Source of the DNA: DAOTUL01 sp034437435
GTDB lineage: Bacteria > Chloroflexota > Anaerolineae > Aggregatilineales > Phototrophicaceae
Assembly: GCA_964417785.1 (NCBI GenBank)
Contig: CAYQJO010000038.1
Location: forward strand, 1 to 25,843
Direction: 5' to 3'
DNA length: 25,843 bases
A program made the position numbers and the translations under genes. Each line of letters starts with the position of its first letter. Position 1 is the first letter of the stretch. This document shows positions 8,375 to 16,900 of this stretch, piece after piece. Below the pieces are notes generated by a model that saw nothing but the letters and a program-made list of their open reading frames with translations, made no database searches and was not told the DNA's origin.

Positions 8375-8791
8375 GTGAGCCGTGTGATAAATACCGACAG
8401 TCCCGGCAAGCGCCGCAATCAACTGATGCGAACCGGCGCAGAGTTGATGCGGCACCTGAGCCAGAAGCAGGAGATCGATGACGAGACGAAGAATATGCTG
8501 GCCCTGTTGGTGCTGACGCTGCGGGCGATTGCGGATGGCATTGACGAATCGACGGTTGCCTGGGAAAAGCGCAATTACTGGATTAAGGCGGAGGAGTTCC
8601 GGCGTAACTGGCAGTGGACGGCGGAGATGGCCGCCGAACTTGAGACACTGCTGAAAAAGGGCGAGTGGCACAACCTGCCGCCGCTTATGGTCCGGATGCT
8701 GCCCTATTTTGCCGACATCAAAGTGACCAAGTTCACGCGCAAACCATCATTGTGGCAAGGCTGCTATGACCGCCTGATGGAGGGCGTCTAG
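8375..8791 (+). CDS. Uncharacterised small basic helical protein, third gene of module
   Basis: A 138-residue protein of unknown function. GTG start at 8375, with GGAGG (8364-8368) overlapping the preceding TAG stop and six bases of spacing. It is predicted to be mostly helical, beginning with NTDSPGKRRNQLMRTGAELM and a Q-K-Q-E-I-D-D-E-T-K segment, with a W-rich middle (AWEKRNYW, NWQWTAEMAAE) and a C-terminal FADIKVTKFTRKPSLWQG stretch rich in Lys and Arg. No signal peptide, membrane helix or enzymatic motif is visible. It closes the three-gene unit that starts at 6358. Its TAG stop is embedded in a CTAG (8788-8791) that also gives the stop of the convergent LCP gene, so no separate intergenic terminator exists. 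Confidence 0.82.
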   Translation: MSRVINTDSPGKRRNQLMRTGAELMRHLSQKQEIDDETKNMLALLVLTLRAIADGIDESTVAWEKRNYWIKAEEFRRNWQWTAEMAAELETLLKKGEWHNLPPLMVRMLPYFADIKVTKFTRKPSLWQGCYDRLMEGV

Positions 8792-9660
8792 CGCAGCCAG
8801 CGGTCCAGCCACGACGATAGCCTGGGATAATCGGGTGTGGCTCCGTATTCACCAGGGCGAATGTAATCCCGGTCGATGACCAGTTGTTCAAACTGGCCGG
8901 CGCTCAGGAGCAGGGCTGGCGCGGTTTGTATCATGTCGATGACCGATAAATCTCCGTTAACGTGCGATTGAATCGCATTGAGTACCCCCGGCCAATACAA
9001 AGGATTGATCAGTTTATCGGTAAATGCCTGTAAGATCTGCTGCTGCCGCTCGGCACGGCGGTAGTCGTCGTCACTATGACGTGTACGGGCATAGACCAGG
9101 GCGGTCGCGCCGTCCATGTGCTGCATGCCTGGATCAAAACGGACCGTGCGTGTTCCATAATCGTCGGTCGGATAAGCATTGTCGATGATGGTGTACGATA
9201 CATCAACATCAATCCCATTAACCGCGTCGATCATGGCTTCAAATGCGCGGAAATCCAGCCGGACATAAGAATCAATAGTGATGCCAAAACTCAGCGAGAG
9301 GCTGTCTTTCAGCAGTTCCGGCCCATAACCGGGACTCTCAAGTTCGCCCAACATGTTCACCGTGTTGATCCGTTCCAGACCGTATTCGGGGACCGAGATA
9401 AACAGGTCTCTGGGGATGGACAGCAGCGCGACACCCGTTTCCTCCGGATTAACGCCGATAACTAAGATGCTGTCGGAGCGGGTGACGTAGCCTTCGCCAT
9501 CCCGCGAGTCCAGACCCATCACCAGGATATTTGATTGCGATGGTGGGAAAAGGGCGTAGATCAGCAGCCAGGTGGCACAGCTACCCAGCGTGCAGCCGAA
9601 CATGATAATCAGTGCCGATGCAGCACGGGCAAGGCAGCCGCGCCGGTGTGAGATGGTCAT
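8788..9660 (-). CDS. LytR-CpsA-Psr (LCP) family protein
   Basis: A 290-residue membrane-anchored protein. Residues about 13-37 form one hydrophobic anchor after a short basic N-terminus. The LCP catalytic domain follows, with NILVMGLDSR (about 44-53), TRSDSILVI, LSIPRDLFI and the later ALVYARTRHSDDDYRRAERQQ block, which carries the conserved Arg and Asp residues of the family. LCP enzymes transfer undecaprenyl-linked polymers to peptidoglycan on the outer face of the membrane; some act as regulators. The substrate here is unknown. The start ATG overlaps the stop of the phosphofructokinase gene as TGATG, implying translational coupling. It is the last gene of the minus-strand operon and converges on the unknown module. 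Confidence 0.93.
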   Translation of the reverse strand: MTISHRRGCLARAASALIIMFGCTLGSCATWLLIYALFPPSQSNILVMGLDSRDGEGYVTRSDSILVIGVNPEETGVALLSIPRDLFISVPEYGLERINTVNMLGELESPGYGPELLKDSLSLSFGITIDSYVRLDFRAFEAMIDAVNGIDVDVSYTIIDNAYPTDDYGTRTVRFDPGMQHMDGATALVYARTRHSDDDYRRAERQQQILQAFTDKLINPLYWPGVLNAIQSHVNGDLSVIDMIQTAPALLLSAGQFEQLVIDRDYIRPGEYGATPDYPRLSSWLDRWLR

Positions 9661-10742
9661 CAGCCGAACACAATCCCCAGGTCACGGGCGACACCCACCA
9701 GCGCACCGTCAGGATCTACAAACTTGCGTTTGATCGCCTGTTCCATGTCCACATGGGTGACATCCTTGCCGTGCAGTGCAACCATCTGCCCCCATTGTTC
9801 ATTTGAGACCAGATGTGCGGCGTGAGTCCCGAAGGAGGTCGCCAGCCAGCGATCATGGGGGGTCGGTTGGCCGCCGCGCTGCACATGCCCTAACACCGTG
9901 ACTCGTACCTCCACATCCAGCCCTTCAGCCAGCATCGCACCGACATAATTGCCCATACCGCCCAGGCGGCGCTGCTCTTCGGTGGAACCTTCGATGTAAT
10001 ATAGTGGATCGCCGTCCGCTGGTGCTGCGCCTTCAGCGACGACAATCAGGCTGTAGTGGCGACCGGCCCGACGAAGCTCGCGGATTTTCTCGCGCACGAC
10101 TTCCAGACGAAAGGGGATTTCCGGGATGAGAATGGCATCGGCCCCACCGGCGATCCCGGCAGTTACGGCGATCCAACCGGCGTTGCGACCCATGACCTCC
10201 AGCACCATCGCCCGGTGGTGGCTTTCGGCGGTCGTTTGCAATTTTTCCAGTGCTTCCGTCGCCGTGCGGACGGCGGTATCAAAGCCGAAGGTGTAATCGG
10301 TCTCGCCCAGGTCGTTGTCGATGGTTTTGGGTACGCCGACGATGCAAGCCCCCTTCTTTACCAACTTGTGCGCGATTGCCATGGTGCCATCACCACCGGC
10401 TACGATCAAGGCGTCCAGTCCCAGCCGGTCGATGGCTTCAAGCGCTTCAAGCGAGACATCCTCGAAATCGACGGTGCCATCGGGCATCTCAATCGGACGC
10501 ATGAACGGATTACCACGATTGGCGGCTCCCAGAATGGTGCCGCCGCGTGCCAGCAGGTCGTGGACGGTCTCACTGTTGAGCGGGATGGTCGGCAGATCGG
10601 CGATAAGCCCGTCGAAACCCTCACGAATGCCGATAACCTCCCAGTTATAGCGGCCTTCCGCAACCAGGACCACCGCCCGAATAACCGCATTCAGGCCAGG
10701 CGCATCGCCGCCGCCGGTCATGATTCCGATGCGTTTGCTCAT
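9660..10742 (-). CDS. pfkA: 6-phosphofructokinase, PfkA family with Gly/Lys active-site pair
   Basis: A 360-residue enzyme that phosphorylates fructose 6-phosphate to the 1,6-bisphosphate in glycolysis. Motifs: GIMTGGGDAPGLN (6-18), GGDGT (116-120), VPKTIDNDL (137-145) with catalytic D142, and MGRNAGWIA. Position 119, equivalent to E. coli residue 104, is Gly, as in ATP-using enzymes. Position 139, equivalent to residue 124, is Lys, as in pyrophosphate-using enzymes. This Gly/Lys combination is known in the so-called group III or mixed-substrate PFKs, where characterised Gly104 members use ATP. ATP use is therefore expected but unproven. The start overlaps the upstream lipoprotein stop as ATGA, and its stop overlaps the LCP start. 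A glycolytic gene between two envelope genes is unusual. Confidence 0.95.
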   Translation of the reverse strand: MSKRIGIMTGGGDAPGLNAVIRAVVLVAEGRYNWEVIGIREGFDGLIADLPTIPLNSETVHDLLARGGTILGAANRGNPFMRPIEMPDGTVDFEDVSLEALEAIDRLGLDALIVAGGDGTMAIAHKLVKKGACIVGVPKTIDNDLGETDYTFGFDTAVRTATEALEKLQTTAESHHRAMVLEVMGRNAGWIAVTAGIAGGADAILIPEIPFRLEVVREKIRELRRAGRHYSLIVVAEGAAPADGDPLYYIEGSTEEQRRLGGMGNYVGAMLAEGLDVEVRVTVLGHVQRGGQPTPHDRWLATSFGTHAAHLVSNEQWGQMVALHGKDVTHVDMEQAIKRKFVDPDGALVGVARDLGIVFG

Positions 10743-11602
10743 GGTGTTGCCATTCCTTCATATAATGTCCAATCGGTTCCGCCGGGCAGCAGACCGAATA
10801 CGCCATCATCGGGTGTGCTGATGAACTGTGTTCCGTCTGTGGCGATCTGGGTTTGTGCGCTGTAGGGCTGCTCCCATTCGTCGATAGCCCAGCCGATGCG
10901 GGTGCGGATGGCCTCGTCATTGCGCCACAGCATCCCGAATCCGCGCCGGGGTTGCCATGTGAACTCCGACGGCGAGTCGTTGTAGGCGGGATCGTCCTCG
11001 ACCATGCCTTCTTCAAATGCGTCCGGTACAATTTGCCAGCGGGGCTGCACAAAGTCGTTATACATCACAAAGATCACATCCTGTGCGCCGAACCAGACCA
11101 TGTAGCCGTTCTGGAACTGCTGGTACACCGCCTGGGCCGAGATTGGTTCGCTGAGTGGGCAGTTGGCGGGACGTGGCTCGATGAAAAACCACACTGTATC
11201 GCACACCTGCTGCACAGGTACGGCGACCGGTGCCGTGACTGGCAGGATCACGCTGGTAGGAAAGGCGGGAATCGTGGCGGTGGCCGTCATCGTCATCGTG
11301 GGTGAGGGCGTCTGGGTGGGCGATGTGGTGAATGTGGGCGTCTCGGTCGGTGTTTTGCTGGGGGGCAGCGTCGGTGTCACCAGAACAAAATCGGCTTCCA
11401 GTGTGAATACCTCCAACGGCGAGAGAATCTCGCTGGTGGGGACCGGGCGTGTCGGTGTCGGGCTGGTAATCAGCGTCGCCGCTGGCAGCGTAGGGGCCAG
11501 GGTGAATTCTCCCAACAGCAGTGGGCCACGATTGGTGTTTTCCGGTTCCGGGTTTGAACTACATGCGGCTGCAAACAGGATAACCAGTAACAGATATCTC
11601 AA
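10739..11602 (-). CDS. Lipoprotein with Thr/Pro-rich linker and C-terminal GFG/WR/GWA domain
   Basis: A 287-residue protein. The TTG start at 11602 is chosen because GAGGA (complement of 11611-11615) lies eight bases upstream and the product then opens with a lipoprotein signal, MRYLLLVILFAAAC, with lipidation Cys at 14. Residues about 36-125 are a low-complexity Thr/Pro/Ser linker of PTPT type, usual for crossing a cell wall. The globular part (about 133-287) has two early Cys, FQNGYMVW, PRRGFGMLWR and a GWA motif. From memory, unchecked, this domain style is common in Chloroflexota surface proteins of unknown function. It is exported and membrane-tethered; the ligand is unknown. It is the first gene of an operon with pfkA and the LCP gene, all with overlapping stops and starts. 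Confidence 0.85.
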   Translation of the reverse strand: MRYLLLVILFAAACSSNPEPENTNRGPLLLGEFTLAPTLPAATLITSPTPTRPVPTSEILSPLEVFTLEADFVLVTPTLPPSKTPTETPTFTTSPTQTPSPTMTMTATATIPAFPTSVILPVTAPVAVPVQQVCDTVWFFIEPRPANCPLSEPISAQAVYQQFQNGYMVWFGAQDVIFVMYNDFVQPRWQIVPDAFEEGMVEDDPAYNDSPSEFTWQPRRGFGMLWRNDEAIRTRIGWAIDEWEQPYSAQTQIATDGTQFISTPDDGVFGLLPGGTDWTLYEGMATP

Positions 11603-11674
11603 CGGTAGTGTCCTCTATTCAGAACATGTTTTTGATTCTAGCTGGATTGTCGAAGGATGCAACGCACACTATCC

Positions 11675-11703
11675 ATTGTATATTTTGCCCGAATGAGCGA
11701 CAA
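11675..11703 (-). promoter_or_regulatory. Minus-strand promoter of the lipoprotein-pfkA-LCP operon
   Basis: On the minus strand, TTGTCG (complement of 11698-11703, 4/6), a 17-base spacer and TACAAT (complement of 11675-11680, 5/6). Transcription would start near 11668, leaving a leader of about 65 bases before the TTG start. Confidence 0.5.
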
Positions 11704-11739
11704 TGAACTACAAATCCGGATGTGCGGGGACGTAGTTTG

Positions 11740-12081
11740 ATGGCGAAAAGTCGGCGCAAATCACGCCAGGAAGCCCGAATTGAGCGGTTTACGTGGTTTT
11801 TTATGGTGCTTGTGTTCGGCATCCTCTACATCTTACCAGAGCAGAACAACCTGCCCAACTGGGTTATTCCCGCTTCCGGGGCGGTGATCTTGCTCGGCTC
11901 CGGATTTTACCAGTATATACGGCGCTGGCGTGTCAGTCCCATCACCTGGATTATCGGCACCGTGATGCTGCTTCTGACGATGATAAACCTTTACGTCGAT
12001 CCTGATCAGGATTTCTACGGAATCACCCTGCTATCGTTTGCATTGGTGATCGGTTTTGGTGTCCTGACCGGCGAGACGTAG
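11740..12081 (+). CDS. Small four-helix membrane protein of unknown function
   Basis: A 113-residue protein. The ATG at 11740 is preferred over GTG 11722 because GGGGA (11726-11730) is nine bases upstream and lies inside the longer version. The N-terminus is strongly basic and polar (about 1-16), so it should stay in the cytoplasm. Four hydrophobic segments follow: about 18-33, 41-59, 68-86 and 92-110. The two loops predicted outside are short (PEQNNLPN and DPDQDF), and one basic loop (RRWR, 61-64) fits the cytoplasmic side. No family is recognised. It lies 13 bases upstream of the second PucR-family regulator and is probably co-transcribed with it; a sensory or transport role connected to that regulator is only a positional guess. 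Confidence 0.8.
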   Translation: MAKSRRKSRQEARIERFTWFFMVLVFGILYILPEQNNLPNWVIPASGAVILLGSGFYQYIRRWRVSPITWIIGTVMLLLTMINLYVDPDQDFYGITLLSFALVIGFGVLTGET

Positions 12082-12094
12082 GCGAGTAGCAACC

Positions 12095-13744
12095 ATGACA
12101 ACAGATATCAATGAAAAGATCACCGTTGAGGATGTGCGCAAGCTGGCGCTGCCGCTGGGGACGCACGTAGTCGCTGGTAACGGTCTCTTGAACCGGGTGG
12201 TGGTCTGGGCGACTCTGATCTATCTGGAGGACGGACTGTCATCCAAGACCTTGCAAGCCGGTGAGATGATTCTGGTGGCTCCGCTGGAAGCCAACCATGA
12301 GGCCAGAGTGTCGGATGTTGACGTGATCCGCTGGGGTGCAGACCGGGGTGCGGTGGCGGTTGTCCTGGGGGATGCACCGTCTCCGACAGCCATCGCCGAG
12401 GCGAAAGCTTACGGCGTTCCTGTGATGGTTTTACCCGGTGGCAGCCGTATTCGGTTGGTCGAAAAAGCAATTATCAGCCTGTTGATCGACCGTAAAGTGC
12501 AGATTGAACGGCGTGGCACACAGATTTACCGCCAGTTGACGCAGATTTCTTCCCGCAATGAAGGGATGCCGGAGCTGATCAATGCGATGGCTCGCCTGAC
12601 CAACAAAGCGGTCGTCATACAGGATAAACGTCTGCACATACTCTACAGTTCGGTGCAACCGGGGCTGGTCTCACAATGGGACGACATCGAGCAGTTTTTA
12701 CGCAAATCCGATAATCTGCCGGTGGAGTATCAGGACCGCCATCGGGTCAGCGAAGTCCAGGATGCGGTTCAGATGCAATCGCTGCCTACGCCGGGATTGG
12801 CCCGGCTGGTCTCACCGGTGGTAACAAATGACGTTGGGCGGGGGTATCTGTCGATTGTTGGGCAGGATACGGACCTGGACGACATTGACCTGCTGGTGGC
12901 TGAGCATGGTGCGGCGGCCTGTGCGCTGGAAATGGCGAAGCAAAAAGCCGTCAGCGACACGGAAAAGCGTCTGCGCGGCACATTCCTTGACCGGCTCTTG
13001 ATCGGTGATGTCAATCATCAGGAAGCCATCCGCCAGGGCGAACGCTTTGATCACGATATGACCCAGGTCCATATCGCGGTGGTGCTGTCGTGGCAAGAGG
13101 ACGAATCGCCGTCTAACCGCCGCCTGGAGACCATCGTCAATCAGGTAATCAATAATCAACGGGCGCGGGCTTTGGTGTGGCAGCGCGAGCGCGAGGGTGA
13201 AGTGCTGGTGTTCCACGCGACTGACCACGAAAACCCCATTGATCACAGTCTGAAGTTGGCCCGTGCTTTCAGCACCGAAATCCAGCGGCAGTTCCCACAG
13301 AATAAGGTCGCTATCGGACTGGGACAGCCAGCCCGTGAAATCGGCAATTGGCGCAACAGCTACCGCGATGCGGTCCAGGCCCTGGAACTGGCGGGACGGC
13401 TGCAATCCGATACGCCGCTGTATATTGGCGACCTGGGTGTTTACCAGTTGATTCTCAGCTTATCCGACCGCGAGAAGTTGATGGATTTTACTGAAAAAAC
13501 CCTGGGGGCTTTGTTGGAATATGACATGCGCCAGCATGCTGACCTCATCAAGACCCTGGAGGCGTTTTTCGCCTGTCATGGCAATTTGAGCCAGACCGCC
13601 GAAATGTTGATTGTCCACCGCAACACACTGCTCTATCGCATGAACCGGATCAACGAAATCTCTCAGATTGATCTCAATCGCCCTGAAACCCGGTTAGCAC
13701 TCCATCTCGCGCTCACAATCCGTAGATTGTTAGCCCTGAATTAA
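12095..13744 (+). CDS. PucR/CdaR-family transcriptional regulator (copy 2)
   Basis: A 549-residue regulator with the same architecture as the protein at 4116. It has a PucR N-terminal domain (about 10-135, with ALPLGTHVVAG and a G-V-P-V-M-V-L-P segment), a GAF-like middle region (about 160-285), a CdaR GGDEF-like domain (about 300-430), and the C-terminal PucR helix-turn-helix (about 490-525) with VHRNTLLYRMNRI. It probably binds DNA in response to a small nitrogenous metabolite; neither ligand nor site is known. It follows the small membrane protein by 13 bases and is separated from the glutamate synthase gene by a 198-base intergenic region with hairpins and an inverted repeat. Regulation of gltB is therefore a reasonable hypothesis, based on position only. 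Confidence 0.92.
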   Translation: MTTDINEKITVEDVRKLALPLGTHVVAGNGLLNRVVVWATLIYLEDGLSSKTLQAGEMILVAPLEANHEARVSDVDVIRWGADRGAVAVVLGDAPSPTAIAEAKAYGVPVMVLPGGSRIRLVEKAIISLLIDRKVQIERRGTQIYRQLTQISSRNEGMPELINAMARLTNKAVVIQDKRLHILYSSVQPGLVSQWDDIEQFLRKSDNLPVEYQDRHRVSEVQDAVQMQSLPTPGLARLVSPVVTNDVGRGYLSIVGQDTDLDDIDLLVAEHGAAACALEMAKQKAVSDTEKRLRGTFLDRLLIGDVNHQEAIRQGERFDHDMTQVHIAVVLSWQEDESPSNRRLETIVNQVINNQRARALVWQREREGEVLVFHATDHENPIDHSLKLARAFSTEIQRQFPQNKVAIGLGQPAREIGNWRNSYRDAVQALELAGRLQSDTPLYIGDLGVYQLILSLSDREKLMDFTEKTLGALLEYDMRQHADLIKTLEAFFACHGNLSQTAEMLIVHRNTLLYRMNRINEISQIDLNRPETRLALHLALTIRRLLALN

Positions 13745-13752
13745 GCGATAGC

Positions 13753-13773
13753 TGGTGGTTGTGCAAACCACCA
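13753..13773. repeat. Perfect 8-bp hairpin after the second PucR-family gene
   Basis: TGGTGGTT (13753-13760), loop GTGCA, AACCACCA (13766-13773). No T-run follows, so it is not a standard terminator. It starts nine bases after the stop of the regulator and could protect the 3' end or act as a protein-binding site. Confidence 0.5.
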
Positions 13774-13788
13774 CAGGATATAGCCTCT

Positions 13789-13830
13789 AATTACCGTATA
13801 CTCTGCCTATACGCAGAGTGCGGTAATTTT
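13789..13830 (+). terminator. Long imperfect hairpin with short T-run, likely terminator
   Basis: Outer stem AATTACCG (13789-13796) and CGGTAATT (13821-13828), inner stem ACTCTGC (13800-13806) and GCAGAGT (13813-13819), loop CTATAC. A 3-by-1 internal loop separates the two stems. Four T (13827-13830) and then GTT follow. It probably ends the PucR transcript; because the T-run is weak, a regulatory leader structure is an alternative. Confidence 0.55.
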
Positions 13831-13842
13831 GTTAAATTAGGT

Positions 13843-13848
13843 TACAAT
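13843..13848 (+). promoter_or_regulatory. Possible -10 element for gltB
   Basis: TACAAT (5/6) in an AT-rich stretch about 95 bases before the gltB ATG and just after the hairpin at 13789-13830. No convincing -35 lies at 16-18 bases, so an activator may be needed or the call may be wrong. Confidence 0.3.
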
Positions 13849-13859
13849 AATAATCCCAC

Positions 13860-13880
13860 GTTTGTCGATAACTCACAAAC
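13860..13880. promoter_or_regulatory. Inverted repeat, possible operator in the gltB leader
   Basis: GTTTGT (13860-13865) and ACAAAC (13875-13880) form a 6-bp inverted repeat around a 9-base spacer. It lies just downstream of the possible -10 and about 62 bases before the gltB start. It does not fit the NtcA pattern GTA-N8-TAC. A regulator site is a guess from symmetry and position. Confidence 0.35.
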
Positions 13881-13942
13881 TGTATCTTTACCTCCTAAAT
13901 ATTGACCTTTTGCGAGCCGGGTAAATTCGAAGGAGAGGCCTA

Positions 13943-16900
13943 ATGCATCTTGAGATGAACAATGACCTTCATCCCATCGACCGTAACGAGCGCGACGCCT
14001 GTGCGCTTATATGCGCGGTCCGCAAAGGTGGAGAGCCGACACACGGCAATGTGAAACGCACTATTGAAGGACTGGCCCGTATGGGACATCGCACCGGCTA
14101 TATTGACGGTGAAGGTGATGGCGTGGGCATTCTAACGGATATTCCGCGCCAGTTGTGGGCCAAGCGCCTTGCGCGTGCTGGACTGCGCTCGTCACTGGCG
14201 ACAAACCGCAGTTTCTGGGTAGCTCATCTGATGATTCCGACGGCGGACCGTCCGCGGGCGACCAATCTGATCGATCATATTGTGCGTGAGATCACAGGAG
14301 CGGGATTGCACGCTCTGTATGATCGTGAAGGCATGGTCAACAGTCAGATTCTTGGACCAAACGCGGAGAAGAACGAACCGGTTTTCTGGCAGATTGCCGG
14401 GATGAACGGGCAGGTCCCGGAGGATGAACTGGATCGCACGCTGTTCGATCTCCAGGTGAAGATGGAACGCAGTTTGAACGTCCATTTCCCGTCGTTCTCA
14501 TCGCACAGCGTTGTTTACAAGGTGCAGGGAACGGTTGAGATTCTACGCCGTTACTACCCTGAACTGCGCGATCCGGATTATGCTTCGACGGTCACACTGG
14601 GCCATGCGCGTTACAGTACCAACACCAATCCCATTTTTGAGCGGGCGCAGCCCTTTGGGCTGCTGGGTCACAATGGTGAGTTCAATACCATCTCGCGCTT
14701 CCGCCTGGAAGCTGCCATGCTCGGCATTCCACTGGACCCGGATAACTCTGACTCACAGGACGTGGACCGGGTGTTGCAAGCCCTGTGTATGCGCTATGAC
14801 CTGGACCTGATCCAGGCGATGGAATATGTCTTCCCGCCGCACGATCACGACCTCATCCAGGATGTACCGGGAATTCATAAGATGTATCGTGAGATGCGCT
14901 ATAGTTTCGGTCCATTTGCCCAGGGGCCGTCGGCGGTTGTAGCGCGTTTGAAAGATCAGGTGGTTTTCAGTGTGGATGCGTTGGGTCTGCGACCGCTCTG
15001 GTTTGGCGAGACCGAGAAGGAGTATTTCGCCAGTTCAGAACGTGGTGTCTATCCGCTCGACCTGATGTCGCGCAGTCCGCGTCCGATGGCACCGGGCGAG
15101 AAAGTCGGTCTGCACATTGATCCGGGACGCGGGATCACGGTCATGGATTATCCGGCCATTCAGCGCTATGTGTATAAACAGTACGATGAGCGCATCCCGT
15201 TCCGAATCGATATCCCCTGGTCCTCTAACGGACATCACGATGGCGGTAATGGACATGTCCCGCCGCGACCCATCGGTGGCAACCCGGGTGGCGGTGGTAT
15301 GCGTGTCCCTGTTGGTGGCGGCACCGAGTACGCGCCTGCCGTTGAAATGGTGGCTGAGGAAGAGTACCAGGCGAACGTGTTCCCCTGGGTAGCTAGGGCG
15401 ACCGCGATTAACACCAACACGATGGCGTCTCTCGGTTGGGAGCGCTATCACACTGAGGTCATCACCACGATGGCGATCAATAAGAAAGAACAGATTGGCT
15501 CACTGGGATGGGATGGCCCGCTGGCAGCGCTCAGCCACAAGCGCGTGAATCTCGCAGACTTTTTCAAGGAGACGGTCGCTGTTGTCACCAACCCGTCGAT
15601 TGACCGCGAGCGTGAACAATCCCAATTCTCCACGCGCACGGTTATCGGTATGCGCCCTGATGTTGGTCGAGCAGCCCAACCAGAGGAACTGCTGCTGGAA
15701 CTGGATACACCGCTTCTTGTGGGCGGACACCTGAGCCTGGCAACAGCCGATGAAATGGAGGCGATTGCCGACAATCTGGGGACGAAAACCATCGAGGGAC
15801 TCCTGGCGGAACTTGAAGGTCGCGCTGTGATTCTCTCGATGACGGCAAACGCTGACGAGACCATCGAGGAGGCGGTCAAGCGGCTGCAACACGAGGCCGT
15901 TGAGGCTGTACTCGCTGGAGCAGTGTGCATTGTTCTGGACGATACCGATGTTTACGATGGTGAACGGTTGATGATTGACCCGCTGCTGGCGACGGCGGCG
16001 GTAGATCGGGCGCTGCGTCAGGCTGAGACGACCCCGAATCTGCGTCGTCTGGCCGGGATTGTGGTCCGGTCGGGGGCGCTGCGTGATCTTCATGATCTGG
16101 CGTTGTGCGTCAGCCTGGGGGCGAGTGCGGTGCTGCCGTATGCGTTTTACGCGGTTGCACTGGGCCTCGCGCCGCGATCAAAGGGAGAATTGGAACCTGG
16201 TCAGGCCGTCGAATGGCTGACCAACACCGTCAGCACTTTGACGAAGGGCCTGGAAAAAGTTACATCCACCATCGGTTGCCATGAACTGCGCGGCTACGGT
16301 CACAGTTTCAGTTCTATTGGACTGGCACGCAATGTGGCGGCGATTTTTGGCACACCAAACTATTATGGTTCCGAGGCGCGGGGGCTGACCTGGGCGGCCA
16401 TTCATCTTGATGCTGAAGAACGGGCGGCGGAACTGCGCGGCGAGAAGAAGAACAAGCTGGAAAACCCCGACCGTTTCTATCCGAAAATCTGGAAGAAAGT
16501 CGAGGACATGGCCCAGGGTGAACTGGGTCAGGCCGAGTTCAATGACTTTATCACCGCGCTTGAGTCGCGGCAGCCGGTCGCTATCCGGCACATCCTGGGC
16601 ATCAAGGCGCAGGCATCGGCAGAAAAAATTGACCCGCAAGATGTGGACATCAGTGTGAAAGATCACGACATGCCGGTGTTGATCGGTGCCATGTCGTTCG
16701 GCTCGCAGGGTGAATTGTCGTATCGCACTTATGCCGAGGCGGCCTATCGCCTCAACATCCTTTGTGTGAACGGCGAAGGTGGGGAGTTGGGTGATATTAT
16801 GGGGCGCTATCCCAACAATCGCGGCCAGCAAATCGCGTCCGGGCGCTTTGGTGTGAATATCGGTTTCCTGAACTCCTGCAACCTGCTGGAAATCAAGATC

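Noticed and set aside
9660..10742. Strict pyrophosphate-dependent phosphofructokinase
   Set aside because: The residue equivalent to E. coli 104 is Gly, not the Asp found in pyrophosphate-dependent enzymes; only the Lys at 124 is of that type.
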